Assembly (NCBI GenBank): GCA_037439425.1
Contig: JBBIWA010000001.1
Span: 1-64,000 of the forward strand
Direction: 5' to 3'
Source of the DNA: JBBIWA01 sp037439425
GTDB taxonomy: Bacteria > Acidobacteriota > Blastocatellia > RBC074
Length of the DNA stretch: 64,000 bases
The stretch's first letter is position 1; each line of letters opens with the position of its first letter. The notes under the pieces were generated by a model. It had not been told where the DNA came from. It saw nothing but the letters and a program-made list of their open reading frames with translations, and ran no database searches. This document shows positions 45,459 to 53,141 of the stretch, piece by piece. Position numbers and translations under genes: made by a program.

Positions 45459-48400
45459 TTACCACTCTATACGGAAGCCGAGTTGAATGCTCCGTGGAGT
45501 GTTGAACTGCGCATTCAGCACTCCGAAAGCCGTCGGGTTTTGCAGATCCAGCGATGGATCGTTCAACTCCAGCCGGTTGAAGGCATTCAGAAAATCGGCT
45601 GAGAAGACCGCCTGGACGCGCTCCCTGATACTGATTTTCTTGCCAATCGAGAGGTCTGTGCTGAACCGCTTCAGGCCGCGGAATGCCTCCCGCTGCTGGC
45701 GACCGTCTTGGCTAATTCGGATCTTGCGGAAGCTGTTAAAGACCTGCTCTGGATTGGAGAAGAGGTTAAAGCCAGAGCCTTTCTGGGCCGGGTCGCTGTT
45801 GGTGCCAATGCCGTTGGAGCCTGTGACACCTGAATTGACTGTCGTGTCAAAACCCTTTTGGGTTGGAATCGCTCCAGCCGCTACCGAGAAGTTCAGCGGG
45901 TCGCCGCCCCAGACCTGGTTGCTCTGTCTCACCGCCAGCGGCAGGCCGGTATTGAAGGTGACGATTCCGGACGTATACCAGCCGCCGATCACCTTGTCCA
46001 AGAAACGGCCCGCCGACCACTTCCTGCCAGGACCCAAGGGCAGCTCGTAATACCAGTTGGCATTAAGCACGTGGCGGCGGTCGAAGAAGGCCGGCCCATA
46101 GTCAATGTCCGGATCATAGGAGCTGGAGAAGGTCCCGATGAAGTTCTGGATCAACCCGGCCTGATCGAGCGTCTTCGACAAGGTGTAGTTCACGTCGAAG
46201 GTGAGGCCATAAGAGAGCCGCTTGCGCAGGGTGATGAAGAGCGCGTTGTAATTTGAGCGTCCCCCATCAGTACGCTGCCAGATGTCAAGCGCCTGTAGAT
46301 TAGTGATCGGGCCGCCAGGCCGCACGAACTGGATGAAGGTCCACAGGTCGTTCAAGAGCCCATCCCTGAAGGCGGCAGCTTGTGCTGAGGCTACTGCGGA
46401 TGTGCAGTTGGCCCCGCAGATGGCAGCACCCCTCAGTTGATTCTCAAACCAGGGCTGAGGCGTGACGGGCTGATTAGCTCGAACCTGCGCCGCCACAGCA
46501 TCAAAGGCTTGAGCGAAGGTCTGCCCTGAAGCTGAATCCTTCATAAAGTAGGGCACCGCACTGAGCTGGACATTCTGGTTAAGGTTGCGCCCGAAGCGAC
46601 CAGTGTAGCCAATCTCCAGCAAGTAGTTCCCAAACATCTCACGCTGGATGGTGAAATCAACGCTGTGAGAGCGACCCACCTTGATGTCTGGGTCAACCTG
46701 AAATGACAACAGTTCACCGAAGGGAGTTGAAGGCACCACCGGTGAGCTGACCGCCGGAATAGTCGGGATTGGTGCCGGTCCATCCACGCCGATGCGGAAA
46801 GCATTGGAAGGATCGCTCGTGTTAGCGCAGGTCCCACCAATCCGCGGCCCACGGCAATTAATTGTTTGCGCAAAGCCCACACCGAGCAGCGGGATGACGA
46901 CGGTCTGCACTGTGTTCAGGCGGTCAAAAACGATCCCGTAGCCAGCGCGCACCACGGTCTTGCGCTCACCGAGCACGCGATTCAGCCACCCCCCCTTAGG
47001 TTCTGGGGTCCAGGCTACGGCGACTCGCGGGCCGATGTTGGTCCGGTCAATATCGAAGATCCCTTCGCGGTTTGACTGCCTGATGGGTTGGAAGGCGAGC
47101 GTTGGATTGTAAATGTTGCCGGCTTGCGCCGCTTGCCGCCGCGCCTCAAGATAGCTTTGAGCCGTGAGAACCTTGCCCGTGTCCTTGTCAATCATGAAGG
47201 TCTGGCGGCCTTCTTTCTCCTCTGGTGGGGTTTGCCATTGATAGCTCACACCCAGAGTAAAAGTGAGATTCGGTCTGAAGCGCCAGGTGTCGTTGAAGTA
47301 GAATTCGTGAGCGTTGATCTTAGCGTCGACTTCGAGCGCCGTCCCTATTGGTTTGGGATTTAGCGCACCGTCGCGCACGATCATCACACCGATGTTGTCG
47401 ATCATCCCCAACATCCCAGCGTAGAGCCGGTTCCAGCGCGCCACGTCACCTGATCGCAAGCAGTTAGTGGTCACACCACCGCCACAATCGGGTGGCCGAT
47501 TGGTTGGATTGATCGTGATGGCAGCGGCATCGTCCAACTCGGCGACCAGGGCTGAGAGCGAACCGACAACCTTGTCATTGCGCAGGTGAAAGAGATTGAG
47601 CCGGCGCCAACTGCCGCCGAACTGCATCTGATGACTGCCTTTGACCCACTGCACGTTATCCACGATGTGATATACCTTGTCATTGACGCCCTGGGTGCGC
47701 GCCAATTGTGTATGCACGTCAACCGGTTCATCCACCAGGCCACCGAACAACGAATTCCCAGCCACCTGCAACGCGACGTTGGTGCCTGAGACTTGTGGGA
47801 AAGGCGTCGCCCGAGTAAGCCACCACCAGTCGCGCTGGTAGGAGAAGCGAAATTCATTGTTCAAGTTAGCTGTGGGGATCCACCGCAGGCCAGCGATATA
47901 GACGCTGGGTTTGACCGGCACCTGGCTGACGGAGGCAAATTGGCCTTTGGTGTTGCCCTGAATCAAACCGCCCATGTCGAGCTGGGTCGGCGAGAAAGAG
48001 GTTTGCCGCGACCAGCGATAGCTACCTTCAAATTGCCACTTGTCACTGAAATTATGATCAAGGCGGGCCACCGCGAAATCGCTGTTGATCGAAGCGTTGG
48101 CCGTACCGCGGAAGCCAATGGTGTTGAGACCATCACCCAGCGTGGCGTCGTTACCTGCGGGCAGTAGGTCCCACAGCGACTTGACTACCGGGTTGAGACC
48201 CAGACCGCGCGGATCGCATCTATCAGTGTTGGCCGAACCGCATAAGGTCGAAGTCTTCAGGTCGTAGCTCACCACGTTCCCAGCAGCATCGCGGAAGCGC
48301 AGAATGCCCTGACGCAGTGTGTCGGTTGGCACCAGGCGCGTGCGATCCACTGCTTGCGGGAAGCGCCGCCCTTCGTACATACCGAAGATAAAGGTGCGGT

Positions 48401-49334
48401 CTTTCCAGATCGGGCCGCCAGCCGAAAATCCAAACCGGTTGTCCTTCAATTCGGGTTTGGGCACCACGGGCGTGCCATCCGGTTTGCGTCCCAGCCGGTT
48501 GCGATCCCAGGTGTTGGCGTTCAGGTTATCGTTTTGATGGTAGATGTAGGATGAACCGTGGATCTCATTGGAGCCTCGTTTGGTAACAAAGGTGATTTGC
48601 CCGCCAGAGGAGCGGCCGAAAGTGGCATTGGGATTGGTCGTGCCGACGCGAAACTCTTCGATGCTATCGACTGGCACCGGAATGATTGGTTCCACGCCGA
48701 TGCCGGAGGGCTTGACCGGATGCGTGCCGACGGTATTGTCGGTGATGTCCACCCCATCCAGCGAGAAAGTATTCTGATCAGAGCGCGCGCCTGCGACCTG
48801 ACCGCCGACGTTATCATTGACCTGGGCACCCCGATACGGCATCGTCAGCGGCTGAAGCTGGTAAAAGACCGCGGCGCTGCGTGTAGCATTAGGCAGCCGC
48901 ACCAGTTGCTCACCTTTGATCTCATTGCCCACAGTGGCGTCATTGGTTTGCAATTCCGCGCCCGTTCCTGCTGTGATCTGCACCACTTCAGCAGTGGCTC
49001 CAACTTCGAGTGTAAAATTGACATTATATCCCTTGGCGACGTCAATCTTGAATTCATCAACCAGGGCTTGCTTGAAACCTTGCATGGTCACGGTGATCTT
49101 GTAGAGTCCCGGAGCCACGCTGGTGAAAACATACTGCCCTTCTCTGGTAGTCTGCACGTTGCGCTTGGCGTTGGTAGCCGAATCGGTCAAGGTGACCGTC
49201 GCCCCTGGCACCACCGCTCCAGTGACATCTGTGACAACGCCTGACACTGTAGCAGTGGCTGCTGTTTGCGCCCAGATGGACGGAGCCAGCACCAATGCAA
49301 CCAGTAGACTTGAAGCGATACCAATACGTTTCAT
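45459..49334 (-). CDS. Oar-like TonB-dependent outer-membrane receptor with carboxypeptidase-regulatory domain
   Basis: 1291 residues from the ATG at 49334 (preceded by AAGGAGG); a longer frame to 49391 adds 19 non-conserved residues. Signal peptide IGIASSLLVALVLAPSIWAQ. Residues ~27-110 are an Ig-like carboxypeptidase-regulatory domain (VSGVVTDVTGAVVPGATVTL). A plug domain follows (LVRLPNATRSA, FSLDGVDITDNT), then a very long beta-barrel with many aromatic strands ending in RSIQLGFRIEW. Such receptors are characteristic of Acidobacteriota and import oligomers or act in protein secretion (Oar). No SusD partner is present. Hydrolases downstream on the same strand suggest uptake of their products. 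Confidence 0.92.
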   Translation of the reverse strand: MKRIGIASSLLVALVLAPSIWAQTAATATVSGVVTDVTGAVVPGATVTLTDSATNAKRNVQTTREGQYVFTSVAPGLYKITVTMQGFKQALVDEFKIDVAKGYNVNFTLEVGATAEVVQITAGTGAELQTNDATVGNEIKGEQLVRLPNATRSAAVFYQLQPLTMPYRGAQVNDNVGGQVAGARSDQNTFSLDGVDITDNTVGTHPVKPSGIGVEPIIPVPVDSIEEFRVGTTNPNATFGRSSGGQITFVTKRGSNEIHGSSYIYHQNDNLNANTWDRNRLGRKPDGTPVVPKPELKDNRFGFSAGGPIWKDRTFIFGMYEGRRFPQAVDRTRLVPTDTLRQGILRFRDAAGNVVSYDLKTSTLCGSANTDRCDPRGLGLNPVVKSLWDLLPAGNDATLGDGLNTIGFRGTANASINSDFAVARLDHNFSDKWQFEGSYRWSRQTSFSPTQLDMGGLIQGNTKGQFASVSQVPVKPSVYIAGLRWIPTANLNNEFRFSYQRDWWWLTRATPFPQVSGTNVALQVAGNSLFGGLVDEPVDVHTQLARTQGVNDKVYHIVDNVQWVKGSHQMQFGGSWRRLNLFHLRNDKVVGSLSALVAELDDAAAITINPTNRPPDCGGGVTTNCLRSGDVARWNRLYAGMLGMIDNIGVMIVRDGALNPKPIGTALEVDAKINAHEFYFNDTWRFRPNLTFTLGVSYQWQTPPEEKEGRQTFMIDKDTGKVLTAQSYLEARRQAAQAGNIYNPTLAFQPIRQSNREGIFDIDRTNIGPRVAVAWTPEPKGGWLNRVLGERKTVVRAGYGIVFDRLNTVQTVVIPLLGVGFAQTINCRGPRIGGTCANTSDPSNAFRIGVDGPAPIPTIPAVSSPVVPSTPFGELLSFQVDPDIKVGRSHSVDFTIQREMFGNYLLEIGYTGRFGRNLNQNVQLSAVPYFMKDSASGQTFAQAFDAVAAQVRANQPVTPQPWFENQLRGAAICGANCTSAVASAQAAAFRDGLLNDLWTFIQFVRPGGPITNLQALDIWQRTDGGRSNYNALFITLRKRLSYGLTFDVNYTLSKTLDQAGLIQNFIGTFSSSYDPDIDYGPAFFDRRHVLNANWYYELPLGPGRKWSAGRFLDKVIGGWYTSGIVTFNTGLPLAVRQSNQVWGGDPLNFSVAAGAIPTQKGFDTTVNSGVTGSNGIGTNSDPAQKGSGFNLFSNPEQVFNSFRKIRISQDGRQQREAFRGLKRFSTDLSIGKKISIRERVQAVFSADFLNAFNRLELNDPSLDLQNPTAFGVLNAQFNTPRSIQLGFRIEW

Positions 49335-49531
49335 GGTAAAGACCTCCTTATGGGATGTGTGCGTGCGGCTGCAAACCGTCACTTTCGTCATGAAGCTGGC
49401 TTGAGCTGTAGACTGGGAACGAGACGGACTGACGACTTGGAAAATACTCCCAACCCTTGCTCAAGCTCTGAGATCATCCCAGCACAGCTTAGTTCAATTG
49501 ATGGCGGGCGAATCGCCCATTCAGAGATGTT

Positions 49532-49597
49532 CTCAGGATAAATGCCTGAGAGTTGCCGTGAAGCCAGGCTCTCTGCGGTCGAATCGTCGCGCAGAGA
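49532..49597 (-). promoter_or_regulatory. tandem stem-loops in the TonB-receptor leader
   Basis: TCTCTGCG/CGCAGAGA (49570-49597, 12-nt loop) and CTCAGG/CCTGAG (49532-49550, 7-nt loop) are perfect hairpins, followed closer to the gene by GGGCG-AAT-CGCCC (49507-49519). They lie between the regulator stop and the receptor start. They may end the regulator mRNA or act as a leader attenuator. The second hairpin superficially recalls a glycine aptamer end but lacks the rest. Confidence 0.45.
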
Positions 49598-49633
49598 TGC
49601 CTGACAACGAGAAGCCTGATCTCATCAAAGTCC

Positions 49634-50503
49634 TTAACACCACCGGTTGCCCAACTCATACTCTTTGTTGAGCTTGCCGAGCGCTTCCAGGGTGAAAGAG
49701 GGGTCGCATTTGGTCAGCGCAATCATCAACGCGTTAAGCACCGCGAGCGGCGCGACATAAGAGCCAGCGAAGGATTGGCTGACAATCGGTGCCAGGATGT
49801 ATTCGTGGCACGCCTTGACCAGTGGTGATAGTTCACTATCGGTGATCGCGACCGTGTAGGCCCCGGCTTCGCGCGCCTTCGCGGCGGCTTCGACTGTTTC
49901 GCGCAAGCCGCGCCGGAAAGTAATTGCAATCACCAAATCTCGTGGCCCGATGGGCAGGAGCCGGTTGCGCAGCCGGCCGCTGCCTGCCGTAGCCGCCTGA
50001 GCATCAAGGCCGAGAGACTGCAACAGATACTCCAGATGTGAGGAGAGCGTTGCGGCCAGATCCAGCCCGATAATCAAACTCCGCCGCGCTTTGCGGATGC
50101 GGCGAGCCAGTTTGACTATCTGCCTGGGATCAATCACCTCGGCCAACCGCTGGAGATTGTCTATCTCCTGGTGGATTGAAACCAGGACAGAAGATTCAGG
50201 ATCGGTAGATTCGCGTAGCCCTCGCTGCGCGATCTCAAAGGGCGTGCGCGATTCCAGAAAGCAGGCGCGCGCGCTTTCAATGAAGTCGCTGTAACCGCGA
50301 AAACCCAGGTCCTGCGCCGTCCGCACTACCGTCGCGGCGTCCACTCCGACCCGCTGCGCCAGTTGACTTGCCGTCAGAAAGACGGCGCTCGGCAGATGAT
50401 CATTGACATATTTCAGCACTCGCTGCCGCTGTTTGCCGAGTCGTGGATAGTGCGCCTCAATGCGTTCTTTGAATGATAGATCGTGGCGCTCTCCTTTTCC
50501 CAT
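49634..50503 (-). CDS. MurR/RpiR-family transcriptional regulator
   Basis: 289 residues. The N-terminal ~75 residues form the RpiR-type helix-turn-helix (FKERIEAHYPRLGKQRQRVL, ASQLAQRVGVDAATVVRTAQ). A SIS domain occupies ~125-255 (ARRSLIIGLDLAATLSSHLE and DLVIAITFRRGLRETVEAAA). The family senses phosphosugars; members include MurR (MurNAc-6-P) and HexR. In this SIS domain the usual Ser/Thr phosphate-binding segment reads FRRGLRETV, so the ligand may differ. It is flanked by the M19 homologue upstream and the TonB receptor downstream, both on its strand. Palindromes in its leader may be autoregulatory sites. Confidence 0.88.
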   Translation of the reverse strand: MGKGERHDLSFKERIEAHYPRLGKQRQRVLKYVNDHLPSAVFLTASQLAQRVGVDAATVVRTAQDLGFRGYSDFIESARACFLESRTPFEIAQRGLRESTDPESSVLVSIHQEIDNLQRLAEVIDPRQIVKLARRIRKARRSLIIGLDLAATLSSHLEYLLQSLGLDAQAATAGSGRLRNRLLPIGPRDLVIAITFRRGLRETVEAAAKAREAGAYTVAITDSELSPLVKACHEYILAPIVSQSFAGSYVAPLAVLNALMIALTKCDPSFTLEALGKLNKEYELGNRWC

Positions 50504-50536
50504 CCAGGTGGCTCTCTGGTTACGAGAAACTCTGCT

Positions 50537-50551
50537 CTCTCAAAGTGAGAG
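50537..50551. promoter_or_regulatory. candidate operator palindrome 1 upstream of the RpiR-type regulator
   Basis: CTCTCA-AAG-TGAGAG is a perfect 6-3-6 palindrome 33 bp before the regulator start. Its size and spacing fit a dimeric helix-turn-helix regulator. No second copy of the same sequence was seen before the receptor gene. Confidence 0.4.
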
Positions 50552-50673
50552 CCGCAAGACAAGACTCCCCTGCCCGGATTCTCAAAAGCCATCGCAACAG
50601 ATAAGTCCGAAAATTGGTGCGATTTTATGGTCAGAGCCTCTCTTTGTCAAGCAATCTTGCGATCGATCTCTTT

Positions 50674-50689
50674 TGCAATTTTCATTGCA
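50674..50689. promoter_or_regulatory. candidate operator palindrome 2 upstream of the RpiR-type regulator
   Basis: TGCAAT-TTTC-ATTGCA is a perfect 6-4-6 palindrome; a smaller one (GCAA-TC-TTGC) lies at 50651-50660. Both are in the 272-bp gap between the M19 homologue and the regulator. Confidence 0.4.
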
Positions 50690-50775
50690 CCAAGAGAGCA
50701 ACCTCCTCCTACCTTAGCAGTGCGGGCGGTAGCAGTCTGAAGGCTGAACCGTGATGCTGTAGGCAGGAATGATAG

Positions 50776-51963
50776 TTAGACTGACCAGATCTGCGAAAGC
50801 GCGCGTTTGAAATTGCCGCCCAGGACGAGTTCAATCTCCCGGTCGCTGTAGCGGCGGCGGATCAGTCCTTCGGTCAGATCGAAGATGCGTTTCGGATGAT
50901 CTAGCCCTTCGATGTCAATCTTGTCGCGGAAGCCGTAGCTGCCTTTGTAGCTGGCTCGCAGCCGCCGGTTCTCTTCTGGCGGTAGGTCGTCGTAGCCATC
51001 GAGGTCAATGTCGCTGCCCACGCCGAGATGTTCGACGCCAACCAGTCTCTTGACGTGATCGAAGTGATCGAGCACATGCTCGATGGTTGTCGGCTCATCA
51101 GCTTTGACAAACATCCGCACACCTGTGATCCCCATCACGCCACCTGTAGCGGCCATCTTTTTGATCGCCTCATCGGTCTTGCAACGCGGGTGACCAGGCA
51201 CCAGAGCGCGACAGTTAGAGTGCGTAATCAACACGGGTTTCCGCGAGACCTCAAAAGCGTCCAGCGTGGTGCGATCGCCACAATGGGAGACATCAATGGC
51301 CATGCCTACTTTGTTCATGCGCTCGATGATCATGAGGCCGAAATCGCTCAAGCCGTCATCGCGCCGTTCAGTCGAACCATTGCCGATCAGATTGCGGCTG
51401 TTGTAGGTAAGCTGTGAAACGCGCTGGCCGAGGCTGTGGAAATAGTCCACATCAGCAGGATTGCGGAAATGCTCTGAATTTTGCACGCCCAGCAGCACAC
51501 CGATCTTGCCTGAAGCTTTCACGCGCTCAAGGTCTGCCGGACTGTCCACACGCAGCAGGTGCTGATCGTGGTTGGCCAGGAAGCCGTTCCAGGATGCGAT
51601 GAAGCGCAGCGTGGAGAGGTAGGCTTCAGGCCCTCCCATGCCAACCGCAATGTGAAAGACGTTGATGCCGGAGTCTCGGAAACGTTGCAGGTCTGCTGGC
51701 TTGAAGCTATCCGGATTTGAAAGCCAGCTCGTCGAGCCAAGCTTGAAGGGGCTGAGCATATCAATCACCAGCGATCGCCCTACAAGCTCGATAGCGCGCG
51801 CCGAGTATTCAGTGGGCGAGTGAGCAAACAGGCGATAATGCCCGCGATTAATCATCGGCGCGCCGAGCAAACCCACGCTTGAGGCGCTGGCCGCTTTGAG
51901 AAATGAACGGCGTGTGCAGAGAAGTTGAGATTTTGAGTCCTTGAGCGCAACAAAATGACCCAT
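50776..51963 (-). CDS. Tat-exported membrane dipeptidase (M19) homologue with altered metal site
   Basis: 395 residues from the ATG at 51963, which has a GGGGGA sequence upstream. Twin-arginine signal CTRRSFLKAASA (R18/R19). The M19 amidohydrolase barrel is recognisable: GVLLGV, LTYNSRNLIGNG, DVSHCGD (H227), THSNCRAL (H248) and LGVGSDIDLDG. However, the zinc-binding HxD of true dipeptidases (usually DGHND) reads D-M-L-S-P near residue 68, and the bridging Glu position reads Gln161 in GVQNSEH. The binuclear centre is therefore probably incomplete. Function may have moved from dipeptide or beta-lactam hydrolysis. It heads the regulator-receptor-hydrolase run. Confidence 0.85.
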   Translation of the reverse strand: MGHFVALKDSKSQLLCTRRSFLKAASASSVGLLGAPMINRGHYRLFAHSPTEYSARAIELVGRSLVIDMLSPFKLGSTSWLSNPDSFKPADLQRFRDSGINVFHIAVGMGGPEAYLSTLRFIASWNGFLANHDQHLLRVDSPADLERVKASGKIGVLLGVQNSEHFRNPADVDYFHSLGQRVSQLTYNSRNLIGNGSTERRDDGLSDFGLMIIERMNKVGMAIDVSHCGDRTTLDAFEVSRKPVLITHSNCRALVPGHPRCKTDEAIKKMAATGGVMGITGVRMFVKADEPTTIEHVLDHFDHVKRLVGVEHLGVGSDIDLDGYDDLPPEENRRLRASYKGSYGFRDKIDIEGLDHPKRIFDLTEGLIRRRYSDREIELVLGGNFKRALSQIWSV

Positions 51964-52344
51964 CTTAATCCCCCTGGGAGATAGCAGTGACCCCAACATA
52001 AATCAGCCGGGCCATGCATAGCATAAAACCGGGTTAAGAATCCAGCCTGCAAACTGGAGCGAGCGGATAGCCAACCGAGCTTCCTGGGCTTTTGCAGGAC
52101 GGCCACCCAAGCCATCCTTGACGCAGATGAAGCTGGGGCGCGCATAATTTGCGCTATAGCTTAGACCTCCTGACCGGAACAAGGAGAGAGTCTCTTCTCA
52201 GAGAGAAACCAGAAGTGATAAGATCACGTTGCTAGCGTCTCTTCGCTCCATTGGGGGACTAATCAGAGGGTAGGGGTTGAAAAAATTCAGCCCCCACCTT
52301 CTGATCCGGTGTCGGGGCTAGTTGCTTGAGTGTAGGTCGGCTAA

Positions 52345-52452
52345 CTAGAGTTGGAAGAGATCACTACACGCATAGCGTTCCTGCTGCACCACCACTACAG
52401 CCTCGGCTACGTCCCGCCCAACGAGCGGCGTGACTTTCCTATGTTCAGATAG
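52345..52452 (+). pseudogene. possible remnant of a transposase/integrase C terminus
   Basis: A short open frame ends in HHHYSLGYVPPNERRDF before a TAG. The HxxLGYxxPxE pattern is typical of the end of IS3/IS481-type integrase cores. Nothing upstream in any frame continues the domain, and no terminal inverted repeats are recognisable. This may be coincidence. Confidence 0.2.
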
Positions 52453-52547
52453 CGAACCTCACCTGACTTTTGGATACTGAAAACCGATCACTGATTTCAA
52501 AAGGAAGGAGCAGCAGCTCAAACGGTGATTTGATCATGCGGAAAATC

Positions 52548-52635
52548 CCTGGGCAGGCACTCCTGCGGGCGTGCTCGGCTTCATCAAGCGCGTCGCTGCT
52601 GCAAAGCAAGCACGCTAGAAGCGTGCGCTCCCAGG
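52548..52635 (+). repeat. dispersed palindromic element, copy H
   Basis: 88 bp from CCTGGGCAGGCACTCC to GCGTGCGCTCCCAGG, preceded by ATGCGGAAAAT. The inner segment TCATCAAGCGCGTCGCTGCT is nearly identical to that of copy F (38821-38840), so the core is conserved as well as the ends. Confidence 0.85.
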
Positions 52636-52650
52636 CTCCTGCGGAAAATC

Positions 52651-52712
52651 CCTGGGAGCGCACGCATCTTTGCGTGCTCATTGGGGCTGAAGATCTTGCA
52701 CGCTCGTGAGGG
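52651..52712 (+). repeat. dispersed palindromic element, copy I (short or truncated)
   Basis: Begins CCTGGGAGCGCACGC 16 bp after copy H, again preceded by CTCCTGCGGAAAAT, but ends CACGCTCGTGAGGG without CCCAGG. The following TCTCCCGCGTCGCAGCGCGA (52722-52741) equals the A-B spacer at 10673-10692. The H-I pair therefore mirrors the A-B pair. Confidence 0.7.
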
Positions 52713-53141
52713 TTTGATCGTCTCTCCCGCGTCGCAGCGCGACATGAATGACTCCTCAGAAATCAGATTGGCAGCAGCTTACAGCCTGATTCGGCTTTGG
52801 TAGTTATCTTTGATGCCCCCAGCCTTTCCAGGCACCAGAGGCTTGCTGATTCACACTCAGGGCAGCAAACGAGCGGCTGCCCAAGCAGTAGCCCTGCACT
52901 CCCCAGGCTGCTTTCCTCTTAAGTTCCTGATCGCATGCGGCTCTAATGTGTACCCACTTCATCTGATCTATTTGATAAGCCAAGCAGAGCGTTGCGGAAG
53001 TTTAAGGGCGAGAGACAAGGCAGGAGTGGCGCGGGGCCCCCCACCTGGGAAGCAAAGAGCTACATCGCCCTATGTCTGTCTGACGCGCTATCGTACGTGA
53101 AGGCAGCGGCTGGTTAATCGCTGCGGCTTCCGGCTCTAAAC

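Larger units (their letters stand above)
51964..53141. other. 1.2-kb intergenic, repeat-rich region
   Basis: No intact gene is supported. It contains two adjacent copies of the palindromic element (52548-52712), a short frame resembling a transposase tail (52345-52452) and, at 53103-53124, a weak hairpin GCAGCG/CGCTGC after tamA. The frame at 52810-53100 is Cys- and Ser-rich and shows no family. The promoter of the M19-homologue gene should lie near 51970-52200. Confidence 0.55.

Noticed and set aside
49501..49600. Riboswitch-like sequence (glycine-like CTCTCAGGCA on minus, TPP-like hairpin on plus)
   Set aside because: The remaining conserved core of either aptamer is missing. The plus strand has no gene downstream to control, and glycine control of a TonB receptor is unlikely. 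Kept only as stem-loops.
52810..53100. 96-codon plus-strand frame in the gap before tamA
   Set aside because: Low-quality composition, no motif, no ribosome-binding site, and it crosses decayed repeat DNA.
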